In this document: one piece after another, positions 55,679 to 64,000 of the stretch | Position numbering within the stretch: position 1 is the stretch's first letter | Layout: each line of letters begins with the position of its first letter | DNA from: Neorickettsia helminthoeca str. Oregon | GTDB lineage: Bacteria > Pseudomonadota > Alphaproteobacteria > Rickettsiales > Anaplasmataceae | Direction: 5' to 3' | Assembly: GCF_000632985.1 (NCBI RefSeq) | Contig: NZ_CP007481.1 | Location: 186,001-250,000 of the forward strand | Length of the DNA: 64,000 bases | The notes under the pieces: generated by a model | What the model was told of the DNA's origin: nothing | Databases searched by the model: none | The model's input: the letters and a program-made list of their open reading frames with translations, nothing else | Translations under genes and position numbers: made by a program

Positions 55679-56629
55679 TCAGAGCAATTCGGATAAAAGT
55701 TTTTGTCTTTTTTTATTTATGAGCAGTATATTTCCATCATCTTCCTGGACACACATGTCTAGAGTATTAGAGGTGGGCTCATCAAAGAATTGCAGTATAG
55801 CTAGAATTTTCCTTACCTCGGGAGATCCATGGGGATCTTTGCTATTATTCAAATTCTCTTCCAGCTTAGAGAAGAAAGCAGCGGAATTTTTCGCAACTAA
55901 GCATATTTTTCCATCTATCATGCTTCTGCGACCAGTGGATAGACTAATTGCACCATTGAGGTTGCAACTATATTCTGGTGTGACAATGCTGACCTCCCGT
56001 AGATTTACGAGGTAGACAGGGTCGAGGACATTCTTACTCCCCATTGATAGGTCAACATTGATCTTTCTCATACTCTCATCGACTTTTATGAGAAATTTCG
56101 TTGTTTTTTCTCCATGATCTGTGACGCGCTCAACTCTTAAATCAAGATCGAACAACAGTGCAACGTCCTCTACCTGATTAGCTTGCGTATGACATTCAAC
56201 TCCTTTCTGTAGAATCGAAAAAACATTAGTCGCTGTATTTTCGGAGTTCTGAGTTATCACAGCATGTCTGAGGTTTTGGCAGTTGAACTTGTTATTCTTG
56301 AATATCCATGTAACAGAGGAGTTTGGATTTTCCACTATGAGTTCGTTACCGTAGAGTTTTCTATTGAATGTTAGGCTATCGAAAGTGACAGAGATGGTTC
56401 CAGAAGATGTTCTAATCTCGAACGTTGGTGTAGAGAAAGTAACTAGAGACTTTCCTTCTAATAGTCCTGCAAGCTTATAGTCTGAGTATCTGAGTGTCGC
56501 GGATTCATTTATGCTACGAAGGATCTGCGATTTAAGAGACTGCGTTGAATAAAACCAATATCCAACAAAACCTGAGGCAAGGAAAACAATAAGCAGTAGA
56601 CTATACAAGAAAAAATTAGTTCTATTCAT
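55679..56629 (-). CDS. Unknown membrane-anchored protein at the end of the isc run
   Basis: A 316-residue protein with one N-terminal membrane helix (FFLYSLLLIVFLASGFVGYWF, about 6-26) and a large, beta-rich, probably periplasmic domain. No family is recognised with confidence. The layout of an anchor followed by repeated beta segments is reminiscent of AsmA- or DUF2125-like proteins. It follows fdx by 17 bases on the same strand and is likely cotranscribed. A role in Fe-S assembly is not implied by the sequence. Confidence 0.7.
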   Translation of the reverse strand: MNRTNFFLYSLLLIVFLASGFVGYWFYSTQSLKSQILRSINESATLRYSDYKLAGLLEGKSLVTFSTPTFEIRTSSGTISVTFDSLTFNRKLYGNELIVENPNSSVTWIFKNNKFNCQNLRHAVITQNSENTATNVFSILQKGVECHTQANQVEDVALLFDLDLRVERVTDHGEKTTKFLIKVDESMRKINVDLSMGSKNVLDPVYLVNLREVSIVTPEYSCNLNGAISLSTGRRSMIDGKICLVAKNSAAFFSKLEENLNNSKDPHGSPEVRKILAILQFFDEPTSNTLDMCVQEDDGNILLINKKRQKLLSELL

Positions 56630-56646
56630 GGCTGGACTTCATCAAG

Positions 56647-56994
56647 TTACTTTATATTTCTTGTTGCACTTGGCAATCTAACTTTGATTCCATCTATACT
56701 TTCGTTCATTGTTATTTGGCAGCCAAGACGCGACGTAGATGCCAAACCAAATGCAAGATCGAGCATATCATCTTCTTCTCCAGAGATTGGTTCTAATTTT
56801 TCGAACCATTCCGCATCGACTATTACGTGGCAGGTAGAGCAGGCCAAGGAGCCTTCGCATGCTCCCTCCAGATCTATATTATTCCTGTGTGCTACAGTGA
56901 GGATAGTTTCCCCCTCCTGAGCAAAGCAGTGATGCTCCACACCATCTGGCGAGATGAAAGTTATATTTAAATTCTTTGACACGCTATTACTCAC
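56647..56994 (-). CDS. fdx: ISC-type [2Fe-2S] ferredoxin
   Basis: Supplies electrons for cluster assembly on IscU. The 115-residue adrenodoxin-type protein has cluster ligands in [15 protein letters not shown] (C-x5-C-x2-C) and the fourth cysteine in SRLGCQI. It also has the acidic EEDDMLDLA surface that contacts partners. It overlaps the hscA stop by eight bases. Confidence 0.95.
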   Translation of the reverse strand: MSNSVSKNLNITFISPDGVEHHCFAQEGETILTVAHRNNIDLEGACEGSLACSTCHVIVDAEWFEKLEPISGEEDDMLDLAFGLASTSRLGCQITMNESIDGIKVRLPSATRNIK

Positions 56995-58786
56995 TATTAA
57001 GATCCAAATTCATTTCTCTGAATAAAAAACTCAACCTTCTTTTTAGAAAGGGATCTACAATCTTTTCTAATTCTTCTGTGCTTTCTCTGATTTTAATGCT
57101 ATCACACTTTTCCATACTTGCTTCCACTGTTTTGGTGTATTCAGCGATTTTCTCAGCTTCATTCCCGATAAGTAGGTTTCCATTTTCCTTTATAGCTCTC
57201 CTTACAACTTTCAAGACCCTATCTGCATGACATTGTGCTTCTATGACGGATCTTTGAGCCACATCCTCTTCCAGGTTTGCGAATGAGTCTCTGATCATTT
57301 GATCTGCGATATCTCTATTTAAACCGTAGTGAGGATTCACTTCAATTTCTTGTATTTTTCCAGTGATGAGTTCTTTTGCGCTGACTTTCAATATGCCATC
57401 CTCATCTATGCTGAATGTCACCTCAATTCTTGCTTTACCTGCAGGCAGTGATGGTAGTTCGTTCAGTGTGAATTCGGCGAGTGATCTGTTATCTTTTGCG
57501 AGTTCTCTTTCCCCCTGTAGGACATGTATCTTAAACGAAGTTTGTCCATCGACTGCATTTGTAAGTACTTGCGATTGCCTTATAGGAATAGGGCTATCCT
57601 TCATGATTATTCTTTCAATTGTTCCATCTAGTGTTTCTATGCCCAGGGATAGTGGTAACACATCCAGTAGCACTATTTTCTCAGGGTTTCTGCCATTCAA
57701 GAAACTCCCAAAGAGCGCTGCGCCCATTACCACGATTGTCTCTGGATTAATTCCAGATATGATTTTTTCCTTCCCAAACAACTCTGATATCTTTCTGTGA
57801 ATTAGACCTATTTTAGTGGAGCCTCCAACTAGCAGTACACCATCCACCTCAGCGACTGGAATATCACTTGATCTAAGGGCGCGCTTTAAGATGGCGATTG
57901 TCCTATCTATATCTTTCTCTATTGTTTTTTCGAAATCTTCCAATGTGACATCAATGCAAGCATCATTCTCCTGATAACTGAAGTATCGCACTATTCTATC
58001 TTCGTGCGCTAATTCCTCTTTGATTTCTTTGCAGAAATCCAGAAAATGCACTTTCTCTTCCCCTGAGAGATGTAGCTCATGTTTCTGAATTAGGTGTTCC
58101 ATCAATCTCAGATCGAAATCATCGCCACCTAGATGATCATCGCCGTCGCTGCAGGAGACTTTGAATATGCCCCTGTGAAACTCCAAAATCGAAATATCGA
58201 AAGTTCCTCCTCCGAGATCATAAACTACGTATTTACCCTCTTCTCTTTTTTCATCGATTCCGTAGAACAAGGCCGCAGCCGTCGGTTCACTCAACAGACG
58301 TATTACATTCAGGCCAGAAATTGTTGCTGCATCCTTTATTGCGCTACGTGAGGTGTTATCAAAGTACGCTGGTACTGTGACTACAGCATTTCTTACAGCG
58401 TGTCCCAGATATTTCTCTGCACTTTTTTTTAGGCTGGAAAAGATCTTTGATGCATATCCTATAGTGAGTGCATAGTTGCTCTGAGGGTCCTGTGTCTGAG
58501 TATTGATGGTACATGCATTGGGTATCACGAGGTTTTCCTTCGTTGCTATTATCCTCTTGATTGAAGGGATGTAATTCTTATATTTTTTTGCCTCTTTTCC
58601 GACGATGATGTTCTTATCCTGCACTGCAATCAGAGAGGGGAGGAAATTTTTCCCAGATTCTTGCGGTATGACTACACACTTTTCATCTTGGAACACGCTT
58701 ATGAGGGAGTTGGTTGTACCGAAATCTATTCCCACAATTATTTCTGTACAAGTTTTTTTTGGTTCCTTAACTGTTGTGAGTTGCAT
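56987..58786 (-). CDS. hscA: Fe-S chaperone HscA (Hsp70 family)
   Basis: An Hsp70 chaperone specialised for IscU. It binds IscU's LPPVK-type motif and uses ATP to help cluster transfer. The 599-residue protein has the ATPase motifs [49 protein letters not shown] and [13 protein letters not shown] substrate domain (near [16 protein letters not shown]) and a short lid follow. It overlaps hscB by 20 bases. Its client motif is preserved in IscU here. Confidence 0.96.
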   Translation of the reverse strand: MQLTTVKEPKKTCTEIIVGIDFGTTNSLISVFQDEKCVVIPQESGKNFLPSLIAVQDKNIIVGKEAKKYKNYIPSIKRIIATKENLVIPNACTINTQTQDPQSNYALTIGYASKIFSSLKKSAEKYLGHAVRNAVVTVPAYFDNTSRSAIKDAATISGLNVIRLLSEPTAAALFYGIDEKREEGKYVVYDLGGGTFDISILEFHRGIFKVSCSDGDDHLGGDDFDLRLMEHLIQKHELHLSGEEKVHFLDFCKEIKEELAHEDRIVRYFSYQENDACIDVTLEDFEKTIEKDIDRTIAILKRALRSSDIPVAEVDGVLLVGGSTKIGLIHRKISELFGKEKIISGINPETIVVMGAALFGSFLNGRNPEKIVLLDVLPLSLGIETLDGTIERIIMKDSPIPIRQSQVLTNAVDGQTSFKIHVLQGERELAKDNRSLAEFTLNELPSLPAGKARIEVTFSIDEDGILKVSAKELITGKIQEIEVNPHYGLNRDIADQMIRDSFANLEEDVAQRSVIEAQCHADRVLKVVRRAIKENGNLLIGNEAEKIAEYTKTVEASMEKCDSIKIRESTEELEKIVDPFLKRRLSFLFREMNLDLNSE

Positions 58787-59225
58787 GAATTCTATTCCTT
58801 AGTTTTGTAATATATTTCAGTGCTACACGGTGCGAGTCTGCGATTCCGTATTCTTCCTTTTCGAAGGCAGTTTCCATGAGTTCCAAGTGTACTTTATACA
58901 TCTCCTCGACTGCCGTGACGGTCTCAGGAGATTCCTTCTCTGCAAGCTTTTCCTCCAGCTCGATGATTTTAGATAGAAGTTCCATAGGAGCGCCATTTGT
59001 GAAACTCCTGAACCCTCCTAATTCCAGCAGATGCTGAGCCCTATTTACAGGATCCTTTAGGAAAAAGTATGCCTTATTAATCTGCGATATTTTATTGTCG
59101 CTCTGATCATCCTCTCTGAGTTTTTTTTGGAGTCTAAGGTATTCATTTTCCAGTTCACCGGGACTCAGCTTAAATCTCTGTTTCAAGCCCAGAATTTCGA
59201 AATAATTTTCCTTTCTATTTTCCAT
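58767..59225 (-). CDS. hscB: Fe-S co-chaperone HscB with a J domain lacking HPD
   Basis: HscB brings IscU to HscA and stimulates its ATPase. The 152-residue protein has the family J domain (YFEILGLKQRFKLSPGEL, then INKAYFFLKDPVNRAQHLLELGG) and the C-terminal IscU-binding helical domain. The invariant His-Pro-Asp tripeptide between helices II and III is missing: the family LQxxYHPDKF corresponds here to LQKKLREDDQ, giving Arg-Glu-Asp at 37-39. An A8 run encodes the preceding lysines. The gene is otherwise intact and in its normal operon position. Confidence 0.88.
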   Translation of the reverse strand: MENRKENYFEILGLKQRFKLSPGELENEYLRLQKKLREDDQSDNKISQINKAYFFLKDPVNRAQHLLELGGFRSFTNGAPMELLSKIIELEEKLAEKESPETVTAVEEMYKVHLELMETAFEKEEYGIADSHRVALKYITKLRNRIHATHNS

Positions 59226-59239
59226 TGTTTGTAGGTCAC

Positions 59240-59599
59240 TCAGTAATAGAAACTTTTACCACATCCACATCTAGCTTTCTCTCCTGGATTTTTGAAAACG
59301 AACCCACTTTTGAATTTTGTCTCCTCATAATCTATGTAAGTACCTAGTATCTTAAACATCGTCTTAGGATCGATGAATATCATTATCGTGGCACCAGATT
59401 TATCTACATATTCCACGACTTCATCATATTTCTGAGGTTCATCAACGTATTCCATTTCATATTCGTTGCCCCCGCAGCCCTTGGAGACTAGGGCTACTTT
59501 TATCCCAAGTGTGGACTTGCCTGTATTCCTCCTGTTTTCGATAAGCTCGCTGAGTTTTTCCAAGGCTAAGGCACTGACGGTAATTGGTTGTTTTTTCAC
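59240..59599 (-). CDS. iscA: A-type Fe-S carrier IscA
   Basis: Accepts Fe-S clusters, mainly [4Fe-4S], and passes them to apoproteins. The 119-residue protein has three conserved cysteines, one in VSKGCGGNEYEM and two in the C-terminal CGCGKSF. PITVSALALEKLSELIE begins the fold. It lies between iscU and hscB. ErpA or SufA are alternative names for close relatives; the operon position favours IscA. Confidence 0.93.
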   Translation of the reverse strand: MKKQPITVSALALEKLSELIENRRNTGKSTLGIKVALVSKGCGGNEYEMEYVDEPQKYDEVVEYVDKSGATIMIFIDPKTMFKILGTYIDYEETKFKSGFVFKNPGEKARCGCGKSFYY

Positions 59600-59662
59600 A
59601 TTGACCTGAATCAGTACACGATCATCCTATTACTAATTGCGGTTGACGCACAAATTGATTAT

Positions 59663-60085
59663 TCAGTTACTCTCCTTTTCAGGATTACCATCCTCGAGTG
59701 CATTATAGCCCTGTTTTTCCTTGAAGTCCCTGATTGCTGCTTTTATTGCATCTTCTGCGAGCATCGAGCAGTGCATCTTGATAGGAGGTAGGTTGAGTTC
59801 AGAAGCGATTTCAGTATTCTTTATTTTTTCTGCGTCCTCCAGTGTTTTGCCGATTATGTATTCCGTTGCCAATGAGCTCGATGCTATCGCAGAACCACAA
59901 CCAAAAGTCTTGAATTTTGCATCGACAATACAACCCTCATCATTGACTTCGATTTGTAGTTTCATTACGTCTCCACAGGCTGGAGCACCGACTACTCCAG
60001 TGCCGACATTTTTCTTTTTTTTATCTAGAGCGCCGACATTTCTCGGGTTATTGTAGTGATCTAGTACGGATTCGCTATATGTCAT
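59663..60085 (-). CDS. iscU: Fe-S cluster scaffold IscU
   Basis: The scaffold on which [2Fe-2S] clusters are built. The 140-residue protein has the three cluster cysteines in GAPACGDVM, FGCGSAIASSS and HCSMLAED, and the HscA recognition motif LPPIK just before the third. The frame opens four codons earlier at 60097. The ATG at 60085 (MTYSESVLDHYNNP) has GGAG seven bases upstream and fits the family. Confidence 0.96.
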   Translation of the reverse strand: MTYSESVLDHYNNPRNVGALDKKKKNVGTGVVGAPACGDVMKLQIEVNDEGCIVDAKFKTFGCGSAIASSSLATEYIIGKTLEDAEKIKNTEIASELNLPPIKMHCSMLAEDAIKAAIRDFKEKQGYNALEDGNPEKESN

Positions 60086-60126
60086 AAATATCTCCATAAG
60101 TTAAATAAATATCATCATTTTTCGTT

Positions 60127-61341
60127 TTAGTGGACATCCCATTTTATTGAATTTAAATCTATTCCCTCTTGCGCCATTTCCCAGAGCGGACTCATTTCGC
60201 GCAGACGATTGATCTTCTCTACAACCAGCTTACCTGCCATTTCTATCTCCTCTTCAGTATTGTATCTGCCAATTGAGAATCTTATCGAGGAGTGTGCAAG
60301 ATCATCTCCAACACCAAGGGCTCTGAGTACGTAAGAGGGCTCCAGAGAGGCCGATGTACAAGCAGAACCGGAACTCACTGATATATCAGTAATGGCCATT
60401 ATTATTGATTCCCCCTCCACATAGGGGAAACTTATATTCAGATTGCCCGGTAATCTTTGTTCTGGATCACCATTTAGTACTATATCGGGTATTCCTGCCT
60501 TGATTATCCCGTACAGCTTTGTTGACAGATATTTTATCCGATTATATTCCTCCTGCATGTTTTGCGCAGCAATTTCCGCTGCCTTTCCTAGTCCAGCGAC
60601 CAGTGGTGTAGGGACAGTCCCGGAACGCATACCTCTCTCCTGGCCCCCACCATTGAATACTGGAGTTAATCTTATTCTTGGATTTTTTCTGCGTATGTAG
60701 AGCGCTCCGACTCCCATTGGGCCATATATTTTGTGACCGGAGATACTCATTAATGAGATATTCATCTCCTCTACATCCAGTGGAATTTTCCCAAATGCTT
60801 GAGCGGCATCCGTGTGAAAAATAACAGATGCTTCTTTACATATCTGTCCGATCTCCTTGATAGGCTGTATTACACCTATTTCATTGTTTGCAGCCATTAT
60901 GGATACCATGATAGTTGAATCCTTAATTGATTCCCTAAGGACATCTAGATCAACGATTCCATTTTTCTGTACAGGTAGGTAAGTCACTTTAATACCGATT
61001 TCCTCTAGATGCCTACAACTATCGAGTACACATTTGTGTTCGGTGGCTACGGTGATCACGTGATTTTTCTTGTCTGAATGGTAAAAAGTCACTGCACCCT
61101 TGATTGCTAAGTTATTCGATTCTGTTGCGCCGGAGGTAAAAACAATGTCCTTAGGAGAGGCATTTATCAGCTGTGCTACCTTTTCCCGCGCATTCTCGAC
61201 TGCTGCTTCGGCTTGCCACCCGTATATATGTGTCCTTGAATGCGGGTTACAAGGTGCTTCGAAGAACTTAATCATCTCCTTTAGAACTGCAGGATCAGTT
61301 CTTGTCGTGGACTGGTTGTCAAAGAATACCGGCAAATCCAT
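60127..61341 (-). CDS. iscS: Cysteine desulfurase IscS
   Basis: A PLP enzyme that releases sulfur from cysteine for Fe-S clusters and tRNA thiolation. The 404 residues match E. coli IscS exactly in length. [44 protein letters not shown], the PLP lysine in [12 protein letters not shown] and the mobile active-site cysteine in [16 protein letters not shown] are present. It lies 36 bases after the iscR-nifS fusion gene, giving two desulfurases in tandem. Confidence 0.97.
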   Translation of the reverse strand: MDLPVFFDNQSTTRTDPAVLKEMIKFFEAPCNPHSRTHIYGWQAEAAVENAREKVAQLINASPKDIVFTSGATESNNLAIKGAVTFYHSDKKNHVITVATEHKCVLDSCRHLEEIGIKVTYLPVQKNGIVDLDVLRESIKDSTIMVSIMAANNEIGVIQPIKEIGQICKEASVIFHTDAAQAFGKIPLDVEEMNISLMSISGHKIYGPMGVGALYIRRKNPRIRLTPVFNGGGQERGMRSGTVPTPLVAGLGKAAEIAAQNMQEEYNRIKYLSTKLYGIIKAGIPDIVLNGDPEQRLPGNLNISFPYVEGESIIMAITDISVSSGSACTSASLEPSYVLRALGVGDDLAHSSIRFSIGRYNTEEEIEMAGKLVVEKINRLREMSPLWEMAQEGIDLNSIKWDVH

Positions 61342-61377
61342 TTTTGTTTCCCTAATTGAAACTATGTCATAGTCAAC

Positions 61378-62943
61378 TTAGACAGCTGAATTGTACAATA
61401 TTTCCCATATGGATACAAGTTTATTCACATCTTCTTCTGTGTTTGAGATTCCTAGACTGATCCTAATTGCTGATTTGGCCATTTTGTGATCAAAGCCCAT
61501 AGCGAGCAGGACATGAGAAGCCTCTGTTTGTCCGGACGAGCAAGCTGAGCCATTACTGACGCATACTCCATGTATATCGAAGTGCATTAATTGTGTTGCA
61601 CCATCGATTTCCGGTATGATGATACAACTGGTATTTGGGAGTCTTTCGCTTTCCTTGCCTACCACGACAGCTGACTTCATTCTAGACAATATTTCAGACT
61701 CCATGTGATCTCTCAAGAATCTTATATTCTTCATACTCTTTATGGAGGCATTAATAAAGGTGGCTGCTACACCAAATGCTGAGATCGCTGCAATGTTCTC
61801 CGTTCCCGAGCGTAGACCTTTCTCCTGATTGCCTCCCAGGATGAGTGCCGTTAGTTCCGCGAATCGTGATTTTTTATAGACTAGTGCCCCAGCTCCAATG
61901 ATGCCTCCCATCTTATGAGATGAAAGTGTTATAAAATCTGGTTGCGTCTCGTTAAATCGACAATGAATTCTCGATACCGCTTGTACCGCATCAGTGTGCA
62001 CAAGTGCTTCATGCTTTTTCGCTATATCCAGGAGCAGATCTAATGGCTGTATTATTCCGGTCTCGCTGTTAGCAAGTGATACAGAAATAAGTGTTTTACC
62101 AGGTGCTTCCTCTAGAATTCTTTCCAAATGATCCAGTTTTATAATGCCATTTTTATCTACATCTACTTTTATTGGATTTCTTGCGGCTCTCAGTACTGAA
62201 CTATGATCTGTGCTGCAGACTACATGCCTATAGTTGCCCATACTGTGGAAGACCATATTATTTGCCTCCGTCCCAGATGAGGTGAATACCAAATCATATT
62301 CCTCATTGAGGTTTAGATGTTTTTTTATTGCTCTCCTGGATTCTTCTACTCTCTCTCGTGCGACCTGGCCCTGCCTGTGAATAGAAGATGGATTATATGC
62401 TGTCCTGATAATGGAATAGGCCTTTTCCACTGCATACCTAAGCGGTGTGGTTGTTGCATTATTATCCATGTAGATGATGATTTCCTGTGGCTTCTCATTA
62501 GCAACAGCCAAACTAGGGACTTCTTTTCTAAGAACATCATTGGAGATGATATCCTGGATCGTTATGGATTCGAAGAAGTTATTGAATTTTCTTTCGAGTA
62601 TGGACCACAGATTGTGTGTATAGCATTTCTTATCGCCATTCGTGCAGCTTTGATGACCATAGCCATCGCATCGAGTAATTTTTGCGTTATCAGTTACAGC
62701 CTTGATTATTTGCATCAAAAAAATCGTATCTGGATCTTTTGCTAACTTGTAACCCCCGCCGGGCCCGAGTAGAGATTCTAATATTCCTTGCTTTCTTAAC
62801 GATGGTAGTATTAGTTCGAGAAATTTCTCCGATATGTTCTGTCTAGATGCAATCTCCGAAGTTTTGATGTATTTTCCTGATACAGCATGCATTGCTATAT
62901 CGACAGATGCCATAATTGCATATCTTGCTTTTGCCGTAAGCAT
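61378..62943 (-). CDS. IscR (Rrf2)-cysteine desulfurase fusion protein
   Basis: One continuous 521-codon frame joins two proteins. Residues 1-135 are an Rrf2/IscR regulator: winged helix TSEIASRQNISEKFLELILP, wing GPGGGYKLAK, and cluster ligands C92, C100, C107 and H110 (RCDGYGHQSC, then KCYTH). After a linker, residues 155-521 are a NifS/IscS-like desulfurase with YMDNNATTTP, FTSSGTEANNMV, HTDAVQAV, the PLP lysine in LSSHKMGG and the catalytic cysteine in SNGSACSSGQTEASHV. Both halves keep their key residues. I infer an Fe-S-sensing repressor of the isc run. Related Anaplasmataceae are known to have similar Rrf2/aminotransferase V proteins. Confidence 0.95.
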   Translation of the reverse strand: MLTAKARYAIMASVDIAMHAVSGKYIKTSEIASRQNISEKFLELILPSLRKQGILESLLGPGGGYKLAKDPDTIFLMQIIKAVTDNAKITRCDGYGHQSCTNGDKKCYTHNLWSILERKFNNFFESITIQDIISNDVLRKEVPSLAVANEKPQEIIIYMDNNATTTPLRYAVEKAYSIIRTAYNPSSIHRQGQVARERVEESRRAIKKHLNLNEEYDLVFTSSGTEANNMVFHSMGNYRHVVCSTDHSSVLRAARNPIKVDVDKNGIIKLDHLERILEEAPGKTLISVSLANSETGIIQPLDLLLDIAKKHEALVHTDAVQAVSRIHCRFNETQPDFITLSSHKMGGIIGAGALVYKKSRFAELTALILGGNQEKGLRSGTENIAAISAFGVAATFINASIKSMKNIRFLRDHMESEILSRMKSAVVVGKESERLPNTSCIIIPEIDGATQLMHFDIHGVCVSNGSACSSGQTEASHVLLAMGFDHKMAKSAIRISLGISNTEEDVNKLVSIWEILYNSAV

Positions 62944-63282
62944 GATTCTTTATATTACCTGATACACGGAAGCCTCATCCATTGTAGCAACTTTTTTCAC
63001 CTTCCGAGTAGTATTCTTTGATAAATTCTCTTTTAAAAACTAGGGCATTATCTTTTTTCCTCTTCCTGCAGGCAGAACAGGAGTACAATGCTACTAGTAG
63101 AAACTCGGTGTTCTGCTACTTCATCCGGACGTTACGATCAGATTTGGAAAATGTGATTTCCTGTTCCCAGGAAGCCTTATAATAGCTGAAACGTCGCAAC
63201 CAACTACAAGATGATGCTAAAAGTATCTGGAGTAGGGATTCTATTGAATACGCGATTCTTATTGCTTATCATTTCCAAGTAG
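62944..63282. promoter_or_regulatory. 339-base divergent spacer between the iscR-nifS fusion and the iron permease gene
   Basis: I see no ORF here. On the permease side a perfect TATAAT (63178-63183) is preceded by an inverted repeat TTCCTG-TTCC-CAGGAA (63158-63173). The left arm of this repeat also pairs as GGAAA-N6-TTTCC with bases just upstream (63146-63160). These overlapping palindromes sit where a repressor would block polymerase. On the other side lies the fusion gene's extended -10. Confidence 0.5.
62981..62989 (-). promoter_or_regulatory. Putative extended -10 of the isc operon
   Basis: TGCTACAAT on the minus strand is an extended -10 whose start point would be about 30 bases before the ATG of the fusion gene. 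No convincing -35 is visible, as expected for extended -10 promoters. Confidence 0.45.
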
Positions 63283-64000
63283 ATGGTGAAAAGGCGCTTA
63301 ATGCAAAAGTTAGTTTGCAATGGACTCATTTTCTTATTTTTCGCCCCGACGCTCTCTCTGATCTTGCCTTCCTTCAATTCCTATGAGCCCGGTGGAGTGT
63401 TCAATTGGCTGTTGGGGGAGTATGTCCTCAATACGTTGATAATACTCTCTGGGGTGGGCTTCTTGACATTCGTATTTGGTGTCGGAGCTGCTTGTGCCGT
63501 CACTTTCCTCAGATTTCCTGGGCGCGGACTTCTGAGGGTGCTTCTGTTTCTCCCTCTTGCGGTTCCTGGTTATATTACTGCTCTTTCGTACGTTCAGTTT
63601 TTTGATTTTTCTTCAGATTTTTCGCTTTTCTTCAGAGAGGTTTTCGGATTCAAACATTTGTTCAGGATACAGTCTCTGTACGGCGCAATCTTCGTGATGA
63701 GCGTTGCTTTCTATCCATATGTGTATATGTTTTCCCTTGCCAGAATTACTTCTGCTGGCAATTTTGTAGCCATCTCCAGAAGTTGTGGTAAATCCTTCCT
63801 CGCAACGATGCTAGAAGTCGTAATTCCAGTAGCTAGACCGGCTATCGTTGGGGGTCTTACTCTGGTTTTGATGGAAGTCATCTCTGATTTCGGGATAATG
63901 CAGTTTTTTGGTTTGCAGACCGTCGTAACCGGCATATATCGAAAATGGTTCTTGCTCAATGATGTGATAGGTGCTTCGAGATTAATTCTATTTTTGCTGA
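63283..64000 (+). CDS. Iron(III) ABC transporter permease (FbpB-like), 3' end outside the window
   Basis: 239 codons are visible before the window ends with no stop. The ATG at 63283 starts MVKRRLMQKLVCNG, followed by a first membrane helix (LIFLFFAPTLSLILPSF). Several more helices follow, then the ABC permease cytoplasmic loop EVVIPVARPAIVGGLTLVLM and SDFGIMQFFG. This is the pattern of the FbpB/AfuB/SfuB iron(III) permeases, usually two fused permease halves of 500 or more residues. An ATG at 63301 is an alternative start. It diverges from the iscR-nifS fusion, tying iron uptake to Fe-S control. Confidence 0.85.
   Translation, partial: MVKRRLMQKLVCNGLIFLFFAPTLSLILPSFNSYEPGGVFNWLLGEYVLNTLIILSGVGFLTFVFGVGAACAVTFLRFPGRGLLRVLLFLPLAVPGYITALSYVQFFDFSSDFSLFFREVFGFKHLFRIQSLYGAIFVMSVAFYPYVYMFSLARITSAGNFVAISRSCGKSFLATMLEVVIPVARPAIVGGLTLVLMEVISDFGIMQFFGLQTVVTGIYRKWFLLNDVIGASRLILFLL

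Noticed and set aside
62944-63000. A canonical IscR binding site upstream of the fusion gene.
   Set aside because: ATATTACCTGATAC loosely resembles half of a type 1 site, but the other half is not present.

Overview
The window reads as a chromosomal segment of an obligate intracellular alphaproteobacterium of the order Rickettsiales, family Anaplasmataceae, most probably the genus Neorickettsia. The basis is the combination of a P51-like major outer-membrane porin, a CtrA response regulator, a TAXI-type TRAP solute receptor, an ISC operon headed by an IscR-desulfurase fusion, the alphaproteobacterial TSUP/TIGR02186 pair, moderately AT-rich DNA and frequent GTG/TTG starts. The genus was assigned by reading protein sequences, not by a database search. 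There is no phage, transposon, CRISPR array or rRNA gene.

Layout. 1-6.3 kb: 3' part of carB, tRNA-Ile, tldD, purA and a degenerate PgpA paralogue. 6.3-16 kb: a thioredoxin-like gene, gpsA, a twice-frameshifted radC, an XRE-type regulator and secA on the minus strand; a 605-bp spacer with a CtrA-type site; ctrA on the plus strand; then purE, tsaD and the TAXI receptor on the minus strand. 16-29 kb: murD, a polyprenyl synthase, the TSUP/TIGR02186 pair, then a minus-strand run of a 55-residue lipoprotein, the P51-like porin, murE, nth, pssA-psd, ybeY and sucCD. 29-39 kb: tRNA-Met, thiL, tpiA, trhO, gatA, rpmG, ctaG, dnaA, asd, an unknown membrane protein and rlmB. 39-52 kb: tRNA-Tyr, tRNA-Gly and an S10-spc-alpha ribosomal protein supercluster with secY, adk and rpoA but no rpmD (L30). 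52-64 kb, mostly minus strand: thrS-infC-pgpA-merR, tRNA-Lys, a gene for an anchored unknown protein, then fdx, hscA, hscB, iscA, iscU, iscS and the iscR-nifS fusion, with an iron ABC permease gene diverging from the fusion.

How the genes fit together. The segment is mostly housekeeping: nucleotide synthesis (carB, purA, purE), DAP and peptidoglycan precursors (asd, murD, murE), phosphatidylethanolamine and phosphatidylglycerol synthesis (pssA, psd, gpsA, pgpA), central carbon (sucCD, tpiA), translation, protein export, cell-cycle control (ctrA, dnaA) and Fe-S assembly. The most unusual parts are in the Fe-S and iron end: a sensor-desulfurase fusion facing an iron transporter, and an HscB whose J domain lacks HPD. 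Others are a PgpA relative without catalytic residues, radC reading in three frames, and Cys-x-Cys repeats at the mature N-terminus of the porin, which is followed by a tiny lipoprotein gene.
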